Shown here piece by piece: positions 22,558 through 29,240 of a stretch of 36,120 bases of DNA. This DNA comes from CALESS01 sp964405455 (GTDB lineage Bacteria; Chloroflexota; Anaerolineae; Anaerolineales; Anaerolineaceae), in assembly GCA_964405455.1 (NCBI GenBank), contig CAYOOA010000018.1, positions 1 to 36,120 on the forward strand, read 5' to 3'. The notes beneath the pieces are model-generated. The model saw only the letters and a program-made list of their open reading frames with translations, searched no databases and was not told the DNA's origin. The first letter of the stretch is position 1, and each line of letters begins with the position of its first letter. The translations under genes were made by a program, and so were the position numbers.

Positions 22558-23700
22558 TTAAGGCGTACGGGTATTGGTTGGCCAGGGGGTATAGGTGGCC
22601 GCCCCGGACGGCGGATAGGCGCCGCCCTGCACAGTGGGCGTATTGCTCGGCAAGACAGGCCGTTCGGTCGGCGGCTGCGTCGGCAGCCCGGCCGGAGCAA
22701 ATTCAGTCGGCGGTGTGCGCAGTAAATCCTGTTCCAGCGTCAGCGTAGGCGTGCGTGTGACGAACTCTGGCAGCGGGCTTACCCCCAGTTGATTTAACCC
22801 ATAAAACACCAGGGCTGCCAGCGCGGCCAAAACTATCAAAAAAGCCACCAGCCACAACAGCCAGCGCCCGCGCGGCCGGCGCGGTACCACTGCCGCGGGA
22901 ATCTCCACGGCCAGGATGGTGATATTGTCATGCCCGCCGCGCTCATTGGCCATGTCCACCAGGTTCTGCAGGGCCTCTGCCTGTGAACGCCCGGCAAAAG
23001 CTGCCGCAATTTCCTCCGCCTCCACCAGGTCGCTCAAACCGTCCGAACACAGGATCAAGCGGTCGCCGGGCAGCAGCCCGATGCCCTGGTTGGCCTGCGC
23101 TTCGTCATCGCTCTCCCGGTCATCCAGCCGCAAGCGGAAATCCGGCAGGACCGGCTTGACCGAGCCCAGGTAGCGGCGGATAACGTGGGCATTGGGGTGG
23201 TTTTTGGCATCCTCGGGCTGCAGGACGCCGAACTCCAGCGCCTCCTGCACCCAGGTATGGTCAATGCTCAACTGGCGGATCTTGCCCTTGTGCATCAGGT
23301 ATATGCGCGAATCCCCCACGGTGACAGTGAACAGGCGGTTGCCGATCAGCCAGGCGCAGGCCAGGGTGGAACCCATGCCCTGGCGGTCCTGCTGGCCCTG
23401 GGAGGCTGTCAGGATGGACTGGCTGGCTTCCAGCACGGCTGCGTGCAGCACATCCTGCGGCTTTTCCCCTTCGCTTTCGGCCACCACCCGGCTGAGCGTC
23501 TCCACGGCGATCTCCGCCGCCACCTCGCCGGCGCGGTGCCCGCCGATGCCATCAGCCAGCACCGCCAGCAGCACGGGCGTGTGGGCGCGGTTCTCCTGCA
23601 CAAATGCGGAGATGCTAAAACGATCCTCGTTGTTCTTGCCGGACATACCCGGGTGGGTCAGTGCCGCCGCCGGGTAGGGGCTGGTGTCACTCCGTTTCAA
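22558..23700 (-). CDS. PP2C-family Ser/Thr phosphatase with TM helix and extracellular tail
   Basis: A 380-residue protein. The cytoplasmic PP2C/PrpC-type domain (about 10-265) has the metal-binding motifs N-N-E-D-R (Asp21), L-A-D-G-I-G-G-H, G-D-S-R-I-Y, C-S-D-G-L-S-D-L and G-G-H-D-N-I-T. It removes phosphate from Ser/Thr residues using two or three Mn/Mg ions. One TM helix (about 280-305) and a Pro/Thr-rich outer tail (about 310-380) follow, an unusual add-on to a PrpC-type phosphatase. Its start overlaps the stop of the vWA-FHA gene by 4 bp (ATGA), so the two are coupled. No Hanks-type kinase is in the window; one is expected elsewhere. Confidence 0.92.
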   Translation of the reverse strand: MKRSDTSPYPAAALTHPGMSGKNNEDRFSISAFVQENRAHTPVLLAVLADGIGGHRAGEVAAEIAVETLSRVVAESEGEKPQDVLHAAVLEASQSILTASQGQQDRQGMGSTLACAWLIGNRLFTVTVGDSRIYLMHKGKIRQLSIDHTWVQEALEFGVLQPEDAKNHPNAHVIRRYLGSVKPVLPDFRLRLDDRESDDEAQANQGIGLLPGDRLILCSDGLSDLVEAEEIAAAFAGRSQAEALQNLVDMANERGGHDNITILAVEIPAAVVPRRPRGRWLLWLVAFLIVLAALAALVFYGLNQLGVSPLPEFVTRTPTLTLEQDLLRTPPTEFAPAGLPTQPPTERPVLPSNTPTVQGGAYPPSGAATYTPWPTNTRTP

Positions 23701-25568
23701 AGAAGGTCCTCCACCTTTTGCACCTGGAGGGTGCGCTGCCTGGACGGCCGATTGACTTCAAAGCGGTAGGTGATGCCGCCCATCTGGATGAGATCCTCAT
23801 GGGTTAATTGTACTCCGGCAGCCGGAACCGGTTGATAATTCACCCAGGTACCGGCCAGCGAATTGCAGTCGTACAGGGTGAAATAATCCGGTCCGCTCTG
23901 CACCAGGCGGGCGTGCAGGGCATCCAGGCTGGGATGATCGATCACCACCATGGCCTGCTGCGGATCGCTGCCAAAGGTGATTTCCGAGCGGCTGAGGGCG
24001 ATGGAACTGCCGGCCACGGTATGCCCGCTCTCCGAGATGCGGATCAGGCGGGCCGGGGAAGGCGCCCCGCTGCGCTGGCGCGGCCAGGAAGGTGAAACAC
24101 TGCTGGCCAACATTTCCGGCGAGATGGGCTGGGTGCGCACCGGCACGGCTGCCGCCCGGCGTTTGTGATGGCGCCTGCGCCGGTTGAGCAGCAGGATCAG
24201 GACAACCAGACCGATGCCCAGCACCAGCACTCCGCCCCCAATCAACACCCGCTCCAGCGAAATCCCGCCTAACAGGGTCTTGCCCTGCTGCACCGGCACC
24301 AACACTTCCACCGGCGTTTCAATGCTGCGCCGGCTTAAGCCCAGGGTATCCACCACCTCCACCTGCAGGCGGTGCGTGCCGGAGGCATCCAGGTGACCAA
24401 TGGTCCATTCCAGGCGGTCAAACGGGGCGGAGGTATGTTCATCCACCACTGCGCCGTCCACCAGCAGGCGGGATACCGCCAGGGGGCGAGTGTGACCATC
24501 CGGAAACTCGACCAGGATTTGGATCTCCAGGCGATCCGGGACCAGGACTGCCGCAACGGCCTCGGTTCCACCTGACCACTGCTGAATGACCTGGGTGGGT
24601 GGGCTGAGGAAAATCGGGTTGGGCGGCTCCACCTGCACAGTATAGCGCTGCTCCAGGGGCGTCAGTCCCAAGGTCTCATCCGCCGGCTGGAGCGTGACAA
24701 CATGCTCCCCACTGGTTCCGGCCCGGGCGGTATAGCTACCCTGGTACACATAGCGCAGCGGTTGGAAATAATCCTCCGGGCCGGGCAAATCCTCCTTGCC
24801 GGTAAAGACCAGGTAACTGCCGCCGGTCTTGCTGGCCAATTCCAGCAGGGCGGCTTCCTCGGCCGGAACGGGGATGTTCGCCGGCGGAACGTACCAGACC
24901 GACACCGCCACTCCCCGGCTGGCCGCCCGGTCCGCCAGGTCCTGGATGGCGGCCAGGCTGCTGGTCGGCTGCGGGGCGGTGATATACAACACAGCGCCCT
25001 TCATCAGGGATCGGGAGGGATTGGAAGCCAGGTCCACCGCCTGGGAAAGCGCCCCCAGGTTGGACTGGGCGCGGATCAATTCCGGATTGTATTCCAACAG
25101 GGCCTTGGCCAGGTCCGCCGGTTGAGGGGCGCGGATGAGCTGCAGGCCGGTCAGGGTGGCCAGGGAGATTTCATCGGAGCCGTTGGCGGTCAGGCTGTTG
25201 GCCCAGTTGACCAACTGGCTGCGGATGCGCTCGTAGCGATTCTCCCCGGCGGTTTGCAGGGCCATGGCCGGGCCCACGTTCAGCGCAACCACCAGTTCCA
25301 GCCCCGGCTCGACCAGGGTCAACTCGTCGAGTTGGACCGGCAGGTTATCTTCGGTCAGCTGCAAGTCAGCCGGTTGCAGGTCGGTCCGGAAGCGGCCGTC
25401 GGCGCCGTAGGCCTCCAGGTTAAAACTGACCCGGGGAAACTGGCCGGCGTCCAGGCTGGAAAACACCAAACGGCCGGCCTCCTGGGCGAAGGCAGGCTGC
25501 GTCAGCCCCCCGATAAGCAAACTGCAAATGACGAGAAACGAGCCGACTTTATTTCGTATGGATTTCAT
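23697..25568 (-). CDS. exported vWA-like protein with TM helix and cytoplasmic FHA domain
   Basis: A 623-residue protein. I use the ATG at 25568 because a clear signal peptide (M-K-S-I-R-N-K..., cleavage near A-F-A-Q) begins there. An outer region (about 35-420) contains a von Willebrand A-like fold (E-L-V-V-A-L-N-V-G-P-A-M in place of the usual D-x-S-x-S, so the metal site is degenerate). A beta-rich segment and one TM helix (about 445-467) follow. The cytoplasmic end is basic (R-R-R-R-H-H-K-R-R) and then FHA-like (about 525-610; I-T-F-G-S-D, H-P-S-L-D-A-L-H-A-R-L, G-T-W-V-N). FHA domains bind phosphothreonine, so together with the coupled PP2C gene it points to a membrane phospho-signalling unit. 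Confidence 0.85.
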   Translation of the reverse strand: MKSIRNKVGSFLVICSLLIGGLTQPAFAQEAGRLVFSSLDAGQFPRVSFNLEAYGADGRFRTDLQPADLQLTEDNLPVQLDELTLVEPGLELVVALNVGPAMALQTAGENRYERIRSQLVNWANSLTANGSDEISLATLTGLQLIRAPQPADLAKALLEYNPELIRAQSNLGALSQAVDLASNPSRSLMKGAVLYITAPQPTSSLAAIQDLADRAASRGVAVSVWYVPPANIPVPAEEAALLELASKTGGSYLVFTGKEDLPGPEDYFQPLRYVYQGSYTARAGTSGEHVVTLQPADETLGLTPLEQRYTVQVEPPNPIFLSPPTQVIQQWSGGTEAVAAVLVPDRLEIQILVEFPDGHTRPLAVSRLLVDGAVVDEHTSAPFDRLEWTIGHLDASGTHRLQVEVVDTLGLSRRSIETPVEVLVPVQQGKTLLGGISLERVLIGGGVLVLGIGLVVLILLLNRRRRHHKRRAAAVPVRTQPISPEMLASSVSPSWPRQRSGAPSPARLIRISESGHTVAGSSIALSRSEITFGSDPQQAMVVIDHPSLDALHARLVQSGPDYFTLYDCNSLAGTWVNYQPVPAAGVQLTHEDLIQMGGITYRFEVNRPSRQRTLQVQKVEDLL

Positions 25569-25662
25569 GCTGCCTTGTCGGTGAATACTAGCAACCGGCT
25601 GCGCAAAACGATACCCGCGGCTGCGGATGTAGACTAAAAATTCGCCAACCGCTGGTTTTATT

Positions 25663-27219
25663 TTACTCCCATTCGATGGTGGCCGGCGGTTTGCTGGTGA
25701 TGTCATACACCACGCGGTTGACTCCCGCGACTTCGTTGACAATCCGGTTGGCAACTTTGGCCAGCAGGTCCGCCGGCAGGCGCGCCCAATCAGCGGTCAT
25801 GAAGTCCTCGGTGGTCACCGCCCGCAGCGCCACCGCTTCCTGGTAGGTGCGCTGGTCGCCCATCACGCCCACCGAGCGGACGGGCAACAGCACGGCAAAG
25901 GCCTGCGAGATGCCCCACTCACCCTCGGCCAGGCGGGTATGCAGCAAGCCGGCAGCGGTCAATTCGGAGGTGAAGATGTCATCGGCGGCGCGCAGTTTTT
26001 CCAGGCGCTCGGCGGTCACCTCACCCAGGCAGCGCACGGCCAGGCCCGGCCCGGGGAAGGGCTGGCGCCAGACCAGCTCGGCGGGCAGGCCCAGCGCCTC
26101 GCCCACCAGGCGCACTTCGTCCTTGAACAGGTAGCGCAGCGGCTCCACCAGGCTGAAGGACAGGTCGCTCGGCAAACCGCCCACGTTGTGATGCGTCTTG
26201 ATCCTGTGGGCTTTGCTGCGCTCCGGCGCGCTCGATTCAACCACGTCCGGGTAAATCGTCCCCTGGACAAGGAATTTCGGCTCACCCAGCTTGCGGGCTT
26301 CGGCCTCAAAGATGCGGATGAAGGTATTGCCGATGATCTGGCGCTTCTTCTCCGGCTCGGTCACCCCGGCCAGGTTGGAAAGGAAGGTTTCCGCCGCATC
26401 CGATACCACCAGTCGGGCCCCCAGGTGCTTGCGGAAGGCAACTTCCACCTGCTGGCGCTCGTTTTTGCGCAGCAGGCCGTTATCCACGAAGACGCAGGCC
26501 AATTGATCGCCGACGGCACGCTGCACCAGGGCCGCCGCCACGCTGGAATCCACCCCGCCGCTCACCCCGGCCAGTACCAGGGCAGCCCCCACCTGTTGGC
26601 GGATGCGTTCCACGGATTGCTGGATGATGGAATCCGGAGTCCAATCCGGGTGGGCGCCGCAGATATCCACGACGAAGCGGCGCAGGATTTCCCGCCCGCG
26701 CGGGGTATGGTGCACCTCCGGGTGGAACTGCACGCCGTAGTAGCGCCGGGTGGGGTCGCCCATGGCGGCAAACGGCGAATTCCCGCTCTTCGCCAGGGGG
26801 TGGAAGCCGTCCGGCAGGGTTTCAATCCGGTCGCCGTGGCTCATCCAGACCTGGTAGCAATCCGGCGGTAGCAGCGGGTTGGGCGCCACCGTTTCGGCCA
26901 ACGCCTCACCGTACTCGCGCTCCTGGGAGGGTGCCACCACGCCGCCCAGCTGATGGGTCAGGGCCTGCATGCCGTAGCAGATGCCCAGCACGGGCAAACC
27001 GGATTCAAAAATGTAAGCAGGGATAAAGGGCGCATTCGGCTCATAGACCGAGGCCGGCCCGCCGGAAAGGATGAATCCTTTCGGCTGGATGGCCTGCACC
27101 TTATCGGCAGGCGCATCCCAGGGGAAAAGCTCGCAATAGACGTGCGCCTCGCGCACCTTGCGGGCGATCAGTTGCGAGTATTGCGAGCCAAAATCCAGCA
27201 CCGCGATCGCATCGCTCAT
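25663..27219 (-). CDS. guaA: GMP synthase (glutamine-hydrolysing)
   Basis: A 518-residue enzyme converting XMP, glutamine and ATP to GMP, the last step of guanine nucleotide synthesis. The class I glutamine amidotransferase domain (about 1-200) has nucleophile Cys81 in G-I-C-Y-G-M-Q and the His/Glu of F-H-P-E-V. The ATP pyrophosphatase domain has the P-loop S-G-G-V-D-S-S (about 221-227). The C-terminal dimerisation domain ends in the family hallmark D-I-T-S-K-P-P-A-T-I-E-W-E. Length is typical. It starts 6 bp after the xpt stop, so de novo GMP synthesis and xanthine salvage are cotranscribed. Confidence 0.97.
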   Translation of the reverse strand: MSDAIAVLDFGSQYSQLIARKVREAHVYCELFPWDAPADKVQAIQPKGFILSGGPASVYEPNAPFIPAYIFESGLPVLGICYGMQALTHQLGGVVAPSQEREYGEALAETVAPNPLLPPDCYQVWMSHGDRIETLPDGFHPLAKSGNSPFAAMGDPTRRYYGVQFHPEVHHTPRGREILRRFVVDICGAHPDWTPDSIIQQSVERIRQQVGAALVLAGVSGGVDSSVAAALVQRAVGDQLACVFVDNGLLRKNERQQVEVAFRKHLGARLVVSDAAETFLSNLAGVTEPEKKRQIIGNTFIRIFEAEARKLGEPKFLVQGTIYPDVVESSAPERSKAHRIKTHHNVGGLPSDLSFSLVEPLRYLFKDEVRLVGEALGLPAELVWRQPFPGPGLAVRCLGEVTAERLEKLRAADDIFTSELTAAGLLHTRLAEGEWGISQAFAVLLPVRSVGVMGDQRTYQEAVALRAVTTEDFMTADWARLPADLLAKVANRIVNEVAGVNRVVYDITSKPPATIEWE

Positions 27220-27225
27220 GCCGGG

Positions 27226-27798
27226 TTACTCCGCGAACTCGATCTTGCCGTCATCCAACGAGGTGATGGTCACCAGCGCCTCAATCGGCACGCCCAGCGG
27301 CTGCAGTGCCGCCCGGCCGCCCTCAAAGATTTTCTCGATCAGGGCACCGATGCCAACGATCTCCGCCCCGGCGGCCTGCGCCAGGCGGACCAGGCCGAGG
27401 ATGGTAGCTCCGGTGGCCAGGAAGTCGTCGATGATCAGTACTTTTTCGCCGTGGGCCAGGTATTCCGGGGAGACGATCAGCTCCACCATGCGGCCCTTGG
27501 TATGCGAGGGTGCCACGGTCAGGTAGACCGTATCCGGCATGGTGATGGGCTTGGATTTGCGGGCATACACCACCGGCAGCCCCATGTGGCGGGCAGTCAT
27601 CAGGGCCGGGGCAATCCCGGAGATTTCTGCGGTCAGGATGCGGGTGGCTCCCACGTGGGCAAAACGGCGGGCGAACTCCGCCCCGCAGGCATCCATCAGG
27701 TCCGGATGCACCTGGTGGTTGATAAATCCATCCACTTTGAGGATGCCCCCACCCAGGTTCTTACCCTGGGAGCGAATCATATCCTTCAGCTGTTGCAT
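27226..27798 (-). CDS. xpt: xanthine phosphoribosyltransferase
   Basis: A 190-residue type I phosphoribosyltransferase. The ATG at 27798 has CGGAGGTGG upstream and gives the usual family length; the longer frame to 27888 lacks a site. It carries the PRPP loop V-L-I-I-D-D-F-L-A-T-G-A-T (about 126-138) and the Xpt-like N-terminus (L-K-V-D-G-F-I-N-H-Q-V-H-P-D-L-M). It turns xanthine and PRPP into XMP, which the next gene, guaA, makes into GMP. Firmicute xpt genes often have a purine riboswitch; the short leader here (about 27 nt from the predicted start near 27825) has none. Confidence 0.95.
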   Translation of the reverse strand: MQQLKDMIRSQGKNLGGGILKVDGFINHQVHPDLMDACGAEFARRFAHVGATRILTAEISGIAPALMTARHMGLPVVYARKSKPITMPDTVYLTVAPSHTKGRMVELIVSPEYLAHGEKVLIIDDFLATGATILGLVRLAQAAGAEIVGIGALIEKIFEGGRAALQPLGVPIEALVTITSLDDGKIEFAE

Positions 27799-27830
27799 GC
27801 TGCCACCTCCGGGAATTTTCTTGTATGGAC

Positions 27831-27859
27831 ATTGTACCGAGTCCGTGGGATTCTGAACA
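27831..27859 (-). promoter_or_regulatory. promoter of the xpt-guaA operon
   Basis: On the minus strand TGTTCA (27854-27859), a 17-bp spacer and TACAAT (27831-27836), then a predicted start near 27825. The -10 box is 5 of 6 and the -35 box is weak. A second perfect TATAAT on the minus strand at 27888-27893 could be an alternative start. Confidence 0.45.
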
Positions 27860-27982
27860 GGAGGATTTTGAGCAAACCAATGGAACAATTATAGTAGTAT
27901 GGAGTAGAGTCAATATCAGTAAGAATGGAGTTGGATAAAATCTATTCTGAATAGTTTTTCACCATTCACCTTCGAAAATCAA

Positions 27983-27988
27983 TATAAT
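27983..27988 (+). promoter_or_regulatory. TATAAT -10 box next to the broken lipoprotein start
   Basis: A perfect TATAAT puts the predicted start at 27995, one base before the ATG at 27996. No ribosome-binding site is present, the same leaderless geometry as at 5936-5941. Confidence 0.4.
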
Positions 27989-27995
27989 AATTAGT

Positions 27996-28484
27996 ATGGA
28001 AAGGCGAAAACCTTTTGCTCATCGATCCCCTCTCAATGTCGCAATATTGCATACCATGGCCTTATTGAGTATCCTCCTGTTTTTGCCACCTGCCTGTACC
28101 GCTCAACCCAGCCAAACCGCGACCCCCCGGCCTACCTCGGAGGTGATTGCCACGGCGTATACCTCCTACATGATTGGCGAACTTGTGAATAGCGAAGGCT
28201 GTATCCAGGTTCGCAGTCAAATCTCTCAGGTCGCCTACACCCTTGTATGACCGCCGGATGTTTCCGGAACCATCGAGGACGGCCAGGTAAAAATCGTGAT
28301 GGGCATTTTTCGAAAGAAAGTTAGCGAAATCGTCCTGGATTTTGGAGACATCGTCTTCGTCGGAGGGGGAGAATCAGCATTTCCAGACGAGAAATTGCTC
28401 CAGCAGTTGCCTTCCAGTTGCCAGCCGCCCTATTGGGTCGTTGGATTTGAAGTGGAAAAATACCAGCCAACCCCAACACCTTAA
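27996..28484 (+). pseudogene. small lipoprotein gene interrupted by an in-frame TGA
   Basis: Read from the ATG, 84 residues give a signal peptide ending L-P-P-A-Cys (a plausible lipobox), a Thr-rich linker and E-G-C-I-Q-V-R-S, then TGA at 28248-28250. The same frame continues P-P-D-V-S-G-T-I-E-D-G-Q-V to a TAA at 28482-28484 (162 residues in all), with F-V-G-G-G-E near the end. From memory, similar small lipoproteins have L-V-W-P-P at this point, so TGG (Trp) to TGA is the simplest reading. I find no SECIS-like hairpin with a G-containing loop at the right distance. It may be a recent pseudogene or a sequencing error; selenocysteine is unlikely. Confidence 0.6.
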
Positions 28485-28520
28485 CTTTGAGGCTTGCCCT
28501 ACCGCAATTTGATTCACCCC

Positions 28521-28970
28521 TTAATTCACGTCCCCCCAGTACAGCTCCGGATAGTTCTGCACCAATCGTTCCGTCAACACCTTGGGATAGACCCGGTATT
28601 TCTGCCGTTCCTCCAGGTTGACCCAGACGATGCCGGTCTGGCCGTCATCCTGGTGGGTGGCCTGCTGTAAATCCGGCTCAGTCAGTAGCTCGCATTCAAA
28701 CATGAACTCCACCTGGTGGCCGTCATCTTCATGGCTGAATTCGTGGTTTTTACCGATGTATTCGCGGATATAGCGCAGGCGGCCCACCCGCACGCTGGCG
28801 CCCAGTTCCTCCAGGCACTCCCGCTGCAAGGCCTCCACAAAGGTTTCGTTCTTTTTCTGTCCCCCGCCGGGCAGCAGGTAATACGCACCCTGCTCGTCCA
28901 TTTTGCGCACACACAGCAGGTGGTTTCCGCGAATAATGATGGCTTTGATTGAATTACGAACCGGGTGCAT
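28521..28970 (-). CDS. NUDIX hydrolase
   Basis: A 149-residue soluble enzyme. The ATG at 28970 is preceded by GAGGAGGG; a longer frame to 29009 has no site. The Nudix box is complete from about residue 34: G-G-Q-K-K-N-E, seven residues, then R-E-C-L-E-E-L-G-A. This helix binds Mg2+ and cleaves nucleoside diphosphates linked to another group. The substrate (oxidised nucleotide, sugar nucleotide or other) cannot be assigned. It lies alone between a broken lipoprotein gene and repeat-rich DNA. Confidence 0.92.
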   Translation of the reverse strand: MHPVRNSIKAIIIRGNHLLCVRKMDEQGAYYLLPGGGQKKNETFVEALQRECLEELGASVRVGRLRYIREYIGKNHEFSHEDDGHQVEFMFECELLTEPDLQQATHQDDGQTGIVWVNLEERQKYRVYPKVLTERLVQNYPELYWGDVN

Positions 28971-29049
28971 GGGCCCTCCTCTGAAAATCATTCTGGATGG
29001 AGTAATCATATCGCAAAAATCGCTCCAGCCGCCCGCTTGACCACATTTT

Positions 29050-29092
29050 GATCGCTCCGGTCTCCTCGCGAAGCACCCTCCGGGAGACCGTG
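29050..29092. repeat. inverted-repeat arm plus dispersed GCGAAGCACCC element
   Basis: GATCGCTCCGGTCTCC (29050-29065) is the exact inverse of GGAGACCGGAGCGATC (29145-29160), 79 bp away. It runs into TCGCGAAGCACCC and CGGGAGACCGTG (29066-29092), which recurs in variant form at 35487-35517; its first part recurs inverted at 6673-6687. Confidence 0.55.
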
Positions 29093-29129
29093 CGCAAAAC
29101 TGGGCTTATGATAAAGACTTTTGAAATAA

Positions 29130-29160
29130 GATCGCTCTCGGTCTGGAGACCGGAGCGATC
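29130..29160 (-). terminator. hairpin downstream of the P-type ATPase, possible terminator
   Basis: GATCGCTC-T-CGGTCT (29130-29144) pairs with AGACCGGAGCGATC (29147-29160), a 14-bp stem with one bulged base and a tight loop. On the minus strand it is followed by TTATTTC, making a weak terminator about 80 nt after the ATPase stop. It also forms one end of the longer inverted repeat starting at 29050. Confidence 0.45.
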
Positions 29161-29240
29161 AGGGCGGTGTGCGATTCACTCCCGATCCGAAGGCCGAGGG
29201 CAATCAAGGATAGGGGCAATCAAAGCCCAGTGCAGTCAGA

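Noticed and set aside
25569..25662. Open frame upstream of the vWA-FHA gene encoding Y-I-R-S-R-G-Y-R-F, like the end of a response regulator
   Set aside because: The similarity is a short arginine-rich match only; no winged-helix sequence precedes it and guaA coding sequence occupies the upstream DNA. Probably chance.
27799..27995. Purine riboswitch expected before xpt
   Set aside because: The predicted leader is about 27 nt, too short, and no three-way junction core is visible further upstream.
28251..28285. SECIS for the TGA at 28248-28250
   Set aside because: Candidate hairpins have a UGUU loop 8 nt after the TGA or a loop starting with U, with no G in the first two positions, so they do not fit bacterial SECIS geometry.
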